In this document: piece after piece, positions 12,760 through 24,766 of the stretch
Layout: each line of letters begins with the position of its first letter
How positions within the stretch are numbered: position 1 is the first letter of the stretch
Notes under the pieces: model-generated
Told to the model about the DNA's origin: nothing
The model's input: the letters and a program-made list of their open reading frames with translations, nothing else
The model's database searches: none
Position numbers and translations under genes: made by a program
NCBI GenBank assembly: GCA_947000775.1
Contig: CAMQGK010000604.1
Location: 6,378,501 to 6,442,500, forward strand
Origin: Pterois miles
Taxonomy: Eukaryota > Chordata > Actinopteri > Perciformes > Scorpaenidae
Direction of reading: 5' to 3'
Length of the DNA stretch: 64,000 nucleotides

Positions 12760-15700
12760 CTGTGTGCAGACAGCAGAGAGGACGACGTAACTTAAACAGC
12801 TTCAGGGCACAAAGTATAAACACTGTGTTTTCCTGCACCGACACTTCAGCACCGACTACACCAACAAAAAAAATTCACTACTGTTCTACTGCGACTTGTG
12901 TGAATGTTCACTCCTGAGCTGATCGGATTTCACACAATAAAAAAAAAAAAAAGTTGCATAAAATACTGAAAGTATTTATTATCCTCCACTAATCCTTGTC
13001 TGAGCCTTTTGCAAACTAATTCCTGATGCTGTTACACATGATCAAAAACACATGGAGCTCCAAACACAATTGCAGCCAATAAAGCTGTTAAATCTGCAGA
13101 CTTTGATTGTTTCTGACTAGAAAAAAGCCACTGGTCTCTTCCAATGAATTTGACTGACTGCAACTCATCCCAACAGTCTTCACGTCCAACAAAGAAAACA
13201 GTGTCAAACTGCAGCTTTAATCATTAACACCGGGGCTGCTGCACATGTGAGATAACATGCAACTTCAGCAGCAGACTGAGCTTTCACTTCCCTCTTCTAA
13301 GTTTTACTGAGACTACAACACAAAAGCAAGTATGAGTAACTCTAAACAAGCAATACTTTCCCAGACACAACTACTACTTTCTGAGATGAGTGGATTAAAG
13401 GAAATAAATCTCACAGATTTTTTTTTTTTAAAAAAGGAACATAGATACTACCACAAAAAATATAGACTCATGAAGCATATTATTGCTACATGAATCTGCC
13501 TGCACTTCACTTCAATACACTGCATCTCGTTAATTTAGTCATGAAACATACTTTAAAACATGCAGGAGGGAAATACCGGTAACATCCACTCTGAGCCTCA
13601 TGGGAAGTTTTTTTTCGTTCATTTATGAAAAAGAGCTGAAGGAAATTACTCAGTATTCATCAATCTCACCAGGAAATCCCCACCAAAAATGCAGAACTTC
13701 ACTCCTCCAGTTGTGGCTTTCGTAGTAGTAGTAGTAGTAGCGGTAGCGATTGTAGTAGTAATGTCCGTAACAATACTAGTCACTCAGTACAGTTGCTTCC
13801 TGGTTCTCTCTTAGAGGCAACTCTTTCTCTTTTAGCCGTTTCCTCTCTCTGACTAGTTTTTTCCTCTTCCTAACTTCCTCTGAAATACGCTCCTCATCTG
13901 TACGTCATTGTGTATTTTCTGTCTCTCTATCAGCTGCTTTCTCAGTTGTCTCCGTGTGTCTCTCCCCTCTCTTTTCTCCCAGCAGTAGTCCACAACAAAG
14001 CCCACGCTGCTGCTGCTGCTAGTGGAAGCTGCTGCAAAGCAAAGCTTCCCTCCCAATGAATGAGCAGGAGGAGGAGGGGGGAGGGGGGAGATTTGCATGG
14101 GGGCGGGCGAGGGGGTAGAGTGAGGGAGGGAAGAGTTGGGTGGGTGTGGTGGTGGAGGTGGTGGTGGTGGTGGGGGGGGGGTTTGAGCCCCTTATTCATG
14201 TTATCTGTAGGCCATATCGACAGTCTACATCAGTCACCTGCTTCTCAGCAAGCCTCTGGGGGAGGGGGAGGTGACGGGGGAGAGGGGTTAACGGTGGGGC
14301 TCCAAGAGCGGAAGGGGGGATGGGGGGAGGTAAAAGGTTAAACTGGATCAGAGGAGTCCTGACTGAAACGGGTGAAAAGGGCCAAACTCCTGGAGTTGGT
14401 ACACACATAAGCACTTTCCTTCAGCAGGCACACACAGACTCTCTCAGCCCCCTCAGCGTAACCCTAGCCTATTCAGACATCCCCCGATGAAAGACGGCCA
14501 CGTCCAGCGTCAGGAAACAGTCGCCCATTCGGATATCACCCGGCTCTGGAACAATGTGCAGCAGGGCAGTCAGTGGAAGCCTGCATGGGAAAAGTCCCTT
14601 CAGTCAAAGATATCTTAATCTGCTTCTGGACAAACAGGAGCGCTAATGTTGCAGATTCAAGAGGGAAACTATTTGACTGGAGTGGGTGCAGCATGGCGTT
14701 TCTTTATGAGACACGGCTGACAGACGCGTCATTATTTGACACTATTCTTGCAGTTAGACTGTATGTTCAAGTCTATTCCTGTCAGGACACCCACTGACAA
14801 TTTGATTTGTTTAGTCTGTGAGGGACACTGATGGTTGATGGTTTCAAACTAAATACTAATCAATTTAATACTAACACCAGTGTAAAATTGTGTAAAAATG
14901 TATTTAGAAGATTAAATCTAATAATGAATTAACTTTTAATGAAGTTGTTTGGTAATTTTTGCCCAAAGATAGAATATAAAGGTGGCAACATTTTTATTTT
15001 ATTTTCCCTTAAATAGACAAAGGAACTAGCAAGTGCCTGTATCTGCTAAAATACAGGCATGCTCTATTATTCTATGCATTATTCAGAAAGCACTATTCTG
15101 CATCCTGACCCAGTTAAATACCAATAAGCAAAGACAAAGACGTATCATACAAAATGTGAAAAAAAACAGTTTTGCATGATGATGTACTGTACAAAAAAAG
15201 GGAAAATAATTAGACACCCGATCTTGGCATCCTCTGTAACTTCTTATAAAAATGTGTAGCAGGGTCACAGTGGGAACATTTGGATGAAAGCTAATTAGAA
15301 ATTTTAAAATATAGTAGTAATTACAGTCTCTCACTCCTTCCCTCACATGTACAGCTAATTATCAGCTCATTAACACCTCAACCAAGCCCTACTTATTCAC
15401 TTACTCCCATACAAACATAGCTGTCTGGTGATTTACATTATCGCCTAACTGAATTCACACCAAAGACTAAATCTGTGCTCAGTCTCTGATAACACAGAGC
15501 AGACAAGACAGACTTTGACGATGGCTTAGATGGAACTAATGGTCAGGCTTCAGATGGATGTATGAATTAAGCTATCTCTCTGGACACAGGTAAAACTAAT
15601 TTGCCATGAATTCTGGGGAAATCGAGACTTTTTTCAAATTTAAAAAAATAACGTGGCTGACTGAGTAACTACTGTGTTCACTTCAGCAGAAAAATGTTGT

Positions 15701-18700
15701 CTTCTGGAAAAATTCAACAATTCCAATTACATTTTAGTAGGAAAATGTGTGTGTAACAACACATACACCCTCCAGTAGTCTAAAATCACAGTGCAGTGCA
15801 GACCTGTACCAGAGCTGAGCTGCTGTGGCTTCTCAATGTGACAGGAAGCAGCACTTCTGTTAACTCAGCAGTCAGACGCAGGATGGTTTTTAAAAACAGG
15901 TTACTCTGCTCTATAAATACTCTTTCCTGCCTCATCGCTCTGGCACAACTTTGTTAGACGACCACAAATTATGAGCTACAAGGGGTGGGACTCACCAGAG
16001 GCCCAACAATGCGATATAATCATGATACTTCAGTCACGGTATATTTCATTGGGATTTTAAACATTTTGCGAGGATTAAAATAAAATATATTATGATATAT
16101 TGCAATGTATTACCCTTGTTCAACTGCAAATAATGCAGTTTGCCAACATCTGTTTTATCTAATGAGACAGTGTTTACTCTTCATGTCACTTCAGTCATTT
16201 TTATTGCAGCAAAACAGGATTGTTAGTCAAGCAGACAGACTGACCAACACCGCCACATTTGCCCCTATGTTTTTGTCACTGGGTGCCACTGGTCAGAACA
16301 GGTGTCACTGATTGTTACCAAGGAAACAGGTCTGACTGGGGATTAGGGTAGCTAATTTAGGATTAATACAAGTTTTATGAAATCTTCATTACACTGATCG
16401 GAAAGCATGATTGAGATTTGCCTAACGCTACAGACCGGTCTAAACTGTCCTGGTGAAAGTGTTCCCTGGTGAGCTCTAGAGGCGGATATAAGGACGTAAC
16501 ATCATGACAGCTCCCTTTACCCACAAGGATTAGTATTTTGTCAGCCAGGCAGTCTTGTATGGAAGGACATCTGAAGCAGACGTTAACATCTCTCTGGTGT
16601 ATCGACACATAAACACTGAACGGTGGCTGGAAACATGACCGCCTCACTGCCTGAGGACGGAGAACATGTAACTGCTGCCATCCATCAACAACATAGAGGA
16701 AACACACACATGGACACACACTTAGGTAATCAAGACGGTTGTTGGTGTGGGTTATTCAAAGCCACATGTTTCCCGACAAGAGGACACCAACAGCAAGGTA
16801 AAGCTGTGTGGGAGCTACTGTAACGTAACAGCAAACATGAGGATGGTTGATATCTGCTGCACCTGCTAAACTTCTTCAAAACTGAATTTCCCCACTGTGG
16901 GACTAATAAAGGAATATCTTTCTTTCTTCTTTCTTTAAAATATCTAAATCAACACATTTCCTCCAGAGACATTTGTCAAAGTGATTTTGATGGATGACAA
17001 ATGTCTAAATATCAGGAAAAGAAACTTAACAGCCAAACCTCGAACATTAAGCTTTAGCATTAGTGCAAATCACATGGTGACATACTCCTTTAACCGCTGA
17101 GCGTAATTACCATATAATTACATCCTGATTGATAATTAATAGTTCAATACTGCCTTCACACTTTAATAATATCAAACCAAAGCTCTAATTTGCACAGACA
17201 GACACAGAGTATGTTTTGTCTCAGTGAGCTTCAGGGATCCACATGGTATAAAGTTTTTGAGTGGCCTCAGACAGATTTTGAAATGCTTAGAGAAGTACTT
17301 TTAAATACAGAGCTGCAATAATTAATCAGCTATTAAATTAATCCCCAACTATTTCGATAATCGATTAATCAGTTGAGCAGTTTTATAAGAATAAAAAAAA
17401 AAAAATTCTGATCCAGTTTTAAATGTGAATATTTATTTATCTGGTTTCTTTACTCCTCAGACAGTGAAAGAAAACTGAGAACATCTAAGAATTGGGAAAA
17501 AAAAGGAAAAAGAGGAGGTATGGGGGGGGGGGGGAAAAAAAGAAAAACACTTTTCACTATTTGAAGACATATAGAAAAAAAACGACTAATCGATTAATCA
17601 AGAAAATAATTGAGCAGTTTTATAATCTACAATCAATGAACACCCATTAGCCCTACTTCAATCTTTTAAACCAGATATTTTCAAGCAATTAAACATCAGA
17701 TATCTTACATATTTCTTGCAAAACTTTAGTTTTTTCCAGTTTATTTGAAATATTTTTAGTATCTGTTTTTAGTATTGCTGTTAATGTTTTGCCTATATTC
17801 AGCGGTGCAGAGGATAGCATATAAAACGTCGCAGGGTAAACCCATTTCTTTTTACTGGGGTTTTACAGTATATCTGCAATTTTCACTTACAACATTTCCA
17901 AAAGCTGCTAGTCCAAATGCAACATCTATAAATAAAAAAAACAAAATAAAGAAAAAAAAAAACAAAAAAAAAAAAAAAAAAAAGAAAAAAAAAAGATCTC
18001 AGTTAAATTAGACAACATGTGGAGACACTATTCAGGTGACTGTGACCTGGACCTAGTTGTTTCTGAGCATACTACGTGACTACATCTGGATCTCTGTGGG
18101 AAGATGTTGTTTTGCTCCAACTGCAGCACCACATCTTTCGAACGGCAAAATGGAGCCAAAAACAGCCCAAACAATCACACATTAAAAAAAAGCAGCAGTG
18201 GATTAATATATGAGAAAAAGATCAGAAACAGGAATCTATTTAAGCAGACTCGCTGAATCCTCAGCGACCTCTGCAGACTCCATGTGGAGGTCAGAGCTGC
18301 AAGTCACAACCCCAACAACAAATAATAATAACAATCTTCATAAATAAAGTACTTTATAAATAAAGATTATTATTAAAGCAGACAGACAGAAAAACACTCA
18401 CACAGAGGAGATTCACAATCGAAAATCCAACTTGAAACTTCCCAAACTGACTTGGTTATTCCTCATAATTTCTACATCTTTAACATCTTCCAGTGGAAGC
18501 CAGCACCTTCCTGGATTAAATGAACACATTTAAGCTTAAAGGCTTCAGAAAATATCTTCTTCTATGTTACTGCGTGGTACTCACTGAAATAATAATACGC
18601 CTAATTATTACCTACAAGTTTATTTTATCACACCGTCTATTCTGCCATTATTTCATGTAAAAAAAGCAATTAATATACCTAAAAATAAATCAGTAATATT

Positions 18701-21700
18701 AACGAAAACATTTTTCTTTCTGTAAGATTTCAAAATTGTGTAATATTATAGATCCAAAATGAATAACAATGTCTGAACTATTTTGTATGACCATTGCTTC
18801 ACTGATTATTTCATAGTTATAATTAGCTCTTGTCTGCCTGATAAGACACTTTTATGTTTTGCAGACATATCAATTGCAACAATAATTATAATCCGGCAAT
18901 ATATCTAATTCTGAAGAGGGTCATTTTGCATAATGAGTACTTTTACTTTTGGTACTTTAAGTATATATTAGAAGATGCTTCTACTTATTTAGTTCAGTAA
19001 AGTTTTGAATGCGAGACTCTTACTTGTGACAGAGTATTTGTACATTGTGGTGTTGCTACCTAAAATAGTACTTCCTCCACCACTGGTCACAGTTTGCCAC
19101 ATATTTAATTAAATGCTAACAGGGAACCAACTTCTGATCAACTGTTTGAGAGACATTGTGATGTTAAGTATAAACTTCAACCCAAGTCAGCGACATCTAG
19201 ACAGACTGAAAAAGCTGTGAACAAGGCCTCTTTGTCTTTGTAATGGCTCGAGGCTGCAGCCCAGAAACATGACACCCAGTATCGCAGATGATTAAGAAGT
19301 GAACCGAACAATCAACCTCTAAGGTCAACCCCACAGGTGTGCTGAGCTGTCCGTTACAGCAGCGTTTCTCAAATGGAGGTACTGGTACCCCTAGGGGTAC
19401 TTTGGAGCACTGCAGGGTGTGCGTGAGCTATTAAAAAACATTTTTTTAAAAAGATATTACTCATTCATAATTCCTAAAATAATTATACTACAATAGGTTC
19501 AATAAAAATACAAATGTAGGTTCAATAAACCACATTTTATATTCAATTTATTCCGATTTTCAGTGCACTCATTAAAGGTAGGGTTGGGTACGATTTTAGA
19601 CACATTTCTTGGTACATTTATTGAACTTCTCTTTACATCAACAGCAATCAATAAATCAAATGCTCTGTAGTATCTGTGGCATTTCATTCGGCCTGAACGT
19701 AGTGATTGAATGATTGCACTCGCTGCACGTCAGTCTTCCACAAGAGTTGTTAACACTGGCCTGGGTTTTTCAGCTGGATCATCTTTAAAAATCTAGTGTA
19801 CTCTTGCCAGGTAACTGCCGTAAACTATCAACGGCTGTAACAAATGCACACCCAGAAATGTACTGCGCTTGTCAGGGGGTGTCTGGCTAAAAGAAATATT
19901 CAAAAGGGGGCTACCTTATTGAAAAATAGTTTGCCACAACTCAGTTCTCCAGCTGTAACGATGAAGCAGTTGCACCAGAATCTGTGCTGTGCTGCTCTCT
20001 AGTGGTGAAAGATGCATAAAACACCTGTCCACCATCAAAACAAGAGCAACAAAATAAATCAATGTGATAAACTAGCTAACTATTGACCTGAATGTTCTAC
20101 ATGAGCATCTTCTAATTGTTAGGATGACACCTAAATCTACCTGTGGGATTAAACAACCATATTGTGAATCATTTATGAATCTCAGTCTCAGTCAATAAGC
20201 ACTTGAGCAGTAATATGTTTTTCTAATCATTACAGTATCTTCAACATAATTATTTCAGCTAATTAGACCATTAATTAGGGTTTTTCATAACGCACAGGTG
20301 CAATTAATATGGGTATAAAAAGACATCAGAAGCACTATGGAATCATAGCTTTAAGAATATTTTTTTGAAGGCAAGTATATGCATCATGGTGATCCAAAAT
20401 ATAATGATATGATCTTTATGGTGGAAACCTGTGGTATTAGTGCAATTGCACAACTTCCAGATAGCACATTCTTCACACTACACAACAATAACAACATAAC
20501 AATCAAGGCAGCACTTACAGAAATTTCCAGGCGGCTGTAAGCTGTGTTTTGTCAGGGCACACCAGCCGACGGGGAAGATGTCTCTGGAGTCAAAGGGGCA
20601 CCAGTAGTCGAAGGCTCCTCGCCAGCCATCAAACATGACGAAAATCTCCTGACCTCTGACCTCCCCCACTGTGGCGGGACAAATCAGGTAGGGGTTCTTC
20701 CTGTCCACTGCCTCCAGCTTCATACCAGCCTGGAAGTAGTTTTTAGCCGGGCTGGTTGGCTCCTAAATACACACATATACAGTATACATGAACAAGCTAA
20801 CTAATACTGTATAATCACTGAATCTCTGTTTGGATCTTGCAAGTATTTGAAGACACTTACTAGTGAATAAACACAATATTGATAATGACTGATTGAAATG
20901 AAACTCTGCTTACTCCACTTTTTGTTTCTGTAATAAAAGTATGGCATTACGTAGGCTATGTAGTAGCATGCTTCTGTCTGATCCAGTGTAAAGGACATGA
21001 GTGACTCCCCCTTGTGTCTGTGCTGATTACTGCAATTAAAATCAGTAGGAAAAGTTGAAACTAACATTTCTTATTGTCATATCAAGATTTATAGTTGTAT
21101 TCATTACCATCCCAACCATAGAGATAATCCATTTTCATAGGCTGATATGAATATTGTATAATGTGATTCGTTAAATTTACAGCTGGCGTCCGTAACTGTG
21201 ACGGGATGAGGACACCTGGAAAGTCCACATTTACGGTCAACACTTAATGCTGTTTCCCTGTTTTTCATGAAAACTGACATCAGATCTGACGATTCATTCT
21301 GACAACTTCAATGTATGATCAGCTTCAGTAGAAAAGAAAGTACCGTAATATCAGTATTGGCTTTCAGTGGCTTCTTCCAGTTGTCATTACCTTTTTAAAA
21401 GCAGAAGCAGGAGCCATCTCTGCTCCACTCAGTGTCTTCAGGAGGAACATGGGCCAAGAGGAAGCATTCATCCTGAAACCTAAACACAGGGTCAGATGTA
21501 TTCAAATGCAAACAGAGTATTCTTCTTACAAAGTCAACTGTTTCCCCAAACTAGAAAAACAACCATCAGTGGTACAATGCCAGACTTATCTGAATCGCTG
21601 ACCAAATCAGGGATGATCAAAGTCCTGGACTCAGACAAGCTCTGCTAAGGCTGAAACTGGGCCTCACCATGCTGAGAAGGACATGATGTCCATGTACTAA

Positions 21701-24691
21701 TTAAAATGATAAAGGTGTAGGTTTTCCTACTCAGATAGGTGTAACAAAACAAATAGGAGAGCGCTGTGTCTCAATTTGCATATTCGGTACAAGTGTGTGT
21801 GTTCACAAAATGCAGCACACTCTGAATACCCAGATGTTGTACTCAAAACAGTCAAAAAGTTGAGTGTAGAAAGCTGGACACTTTTCACCCTCAACAGTCG
21901 CCATCTTTGCTACGTAGCGGAAGGGGAGGGGCCAATTTCAAACTTTTGAAAATGGCGGACAAGGAAGCTGCAAATGCAATGGTTGTGATTGAAACTGAGA
22001 ACACAGAACTATAAAAAATTTAAATTACACATTTCACCAAGTACCACTATAGTATAGTGGGATAGAAGCCATTATTGGATTAATCTATCCCTGTTAAATG
22101 AATTACTGCCGACATGGCGTGATGTCTGTCTACCAAGCTTCGGGTGAGAGCTCAACAGCTGTGTGCTATTTTAGACAACACTACCCTGTCAAAATTCACA
22201 CACTGCCCAATAAGTACAGAGTGTGCACAGTGTACTATATCAAAGTGTACTAACGGAAGTATCCGAATTGAGACACAGCATGGGGCCTTCTTCACAGCAG
22301 ACATTTGGACTTGTCACAGTTGGAAAAAAAAATCACAGGTTTTAGTAATAACATTAACAATGGCTCTGTACTATTCAAGTGTCCCAGTGAGGCATCACAA
22401 TGTGACAGTGAGCCACCATGCACAATACCAGGACCCTAAAACTGAAGCATCTAAATGAAGTTCAGCCAACATTCATTTCATTATTTACACCTGTTCTTTG
22501 TGTTAGTGTAAAGTGTATTTTCCTGAGAGGAAATATATCTTAATGTAGACTTTGTGCACTTTTCCTCAAGAGGGGAATATTCTACGTATTTAAGTTAAGG
22601 AAGTTTAGTGAGAACTTGAGACCATGTGAATGCTTCAACTCTCTACAATTGCAGGGAGGTTTTGGTATTACCATGTCTGTTGTCTTGCAATAAAATGTTA
22701 AAGACAGTCCCAGAAAGTGTGGTTCTTCTACAACCCATTACACATCTATCACAATTTGAGTAAGATATCTATCTATCTGAAACTGCCTATCCTGTTTAGG
22801 GTCGTGGGGGGGCTGGAGCCGATCCCAGCTGACATTGGGCGAAGGCGAGGTACAACCTGGACAGGTCGCCAGACTATCACAGCTGACACACAGAGACAGA
22901 AACCCATTCACCCTCACATTCACATCTACAGGCAATTTAGAGTCAACAATTAACCTGCAGTTGACATGCAATCAATCTCCATGTCTTAGGAATGAGGGAG
23001 GAAACCGAAGAACCTGGAGAAAACAACAAACTCCACTAATTAGACCCCCAACCCAGAATCAAACCTGCATCTTCTTGCTGCTAGGTGAGAGTGCTAATCA
23101 CTTCACCACCGTACAGTCCCATTGAAACACTGTTAAAGTATTCAAATATTTCTCCTCTCATACAAACCGAATTATTGTAAAAACAGACACATGTTGTAGA
23201 CAAATAGCAGTTTAAAGGCCCTCACCCAGCGGTGGCTGTAGCATGTCTCCGTTCCTCTCACAGGTTCCAATTGGTTGGATGTCTAGCGAGTCGACTAGTC
23301 TCCAGAAGTCGTTGGTGTTGTCGCTTCCATCCAGACGCAGGCGTAGACGAGTACCCATCATGCCCATCACCGTTGCAATACACACAGAGTTGGAGTTGCG
23401 AGGGTCCCGCGCCTCAAGTTTCATACCTGCTTTAAAATCATTGGAGGGAGGGACTCTGGACTGTAGAGGGACACACAGGGGCCTTCAGTCACTGTCATGT
23501 TTTGTGTATTCGCTCTGTCAGATCACTTAACTGGTTCCCCAGTTAGAAGGATTTATATAAAGTGACAGGTTATAGTACTGTTGCATTAGATTAGATACCG
23601 TACTACTGCACACTGGGACTTCAGATTCATTTACAGTAAATAAAGAATAAAGCCAGCGATATTCTTAATCAATCATACTCAGCCAATTTGTTCCTTCTGA
23701 AGATGTAAATTTTGAAAAATGGGTCACATATATAAACTTTCATTAAAACAAACAAAAAAATGACACAAAAAAAAAAAACAACGGTGTGGCTTATTGATGG
23801 TTTTTAGTTTCTGGACAACAATGTGCACACAAGAATAAGCTACTGTATGTCAGGCTTTAGCTTTAATTGGTTTTATGTATTGTTGCTTTTGGTCTTTGTT
23901 GACAATAAGAAAAAATATACAGTTCACTATCACCAGCCTTATACTTTCAACTACACCTTTAACTAAACAATCCCTATTTACAAAACATCTTGTCCTGACT
24001 CTGAGTCGTGGCAGACTGTATTTTACAACATTAAAAAATACAGTCATTTAAAGAAAACTATACAAGGGGAATGAATGAAATGGGACCTTAAGAAACCATC
24101 AGCGAGTTACCTGTTTGAAGGAAGAAGGCGACGCTGCAGTGGAGGACGTTTCTCTCAGATAGTCTTCCCAACTGAACGGTTCTAGCAACAACAAGGGAAA
24201 CAAACCGCTGATTACTGAACGACTGTTGTAGTGTGAGAGAAAACAGTAACACATTAGTATTAAAGAATAAAACCCTCGTTTCATATTTTTTAAATCTTAA
24301 ACCTACATTTACCATTTGTTTTGCCACTTGGAGGCAGCGGACACAACACTGACATGTCATTAAGCTAACGCTAGCTTCGACTAGCAAACAGTTCCAACAG
24401 GAGCAACATTAGCATTCATGTCATGTTTTGGTCCCCTGGCGAACGAAAGTACAACGACATTACTCACTGTTTTGTCTGTTTTTGTGTCTCTACTGTGGTC
24501 TACTGGTGGAAATAGTTGCCTTTGTAGCTGCTAAATGCTCCGCTAGCTGGCTAGTCGCTAACTGTACTGCAGTGAAGACTTCTTCTTCTTCTTCTTCTAT
24601 GGTTTCACCAATGATGGAAGTTGGAGGACTGTTAGCTCATACTCATATTTAATATACTTTGATGCTAACTTGCATGTACAGTGTATATACA

Positions 24692-24766
<75 letters not shown>

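Larger units (their letters stand above)
8065..20518 (-). other. scml2: scml2 intron 6 (12.5 kb)
   Basis: Contains the inverted Penelope-like fragments (9425-9650), a SINE remnant (9946-10090), the repeat-poor island (10260-10760), simple repeats (11771, 12621-12758, poly-A-rich 17932-17993), the GC-box segment (13960-14200) and repeats near 18930-19085 (TACTTTTACTT...CCTCCACCACTG, hAT-like). No further exon in phase 1/1 was recognised, but a short one could be missed. Confidence 0.7.

Noticed and set aside
13942..14199. His/Pro-rich minus-strand ORF
   Set aside because: Low-complexity reading of a G/C-rich tract; no splice-compatible partner in scml2 frame.
17775..18011. Lys-rich ORF
   Set aside because: Product of the A-rich tract at 17932-17993.
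23232..23530. Plus-strand ORFs over the MBT1 exon
   Set aside because: Antisense shadows of scml2 exon 4.
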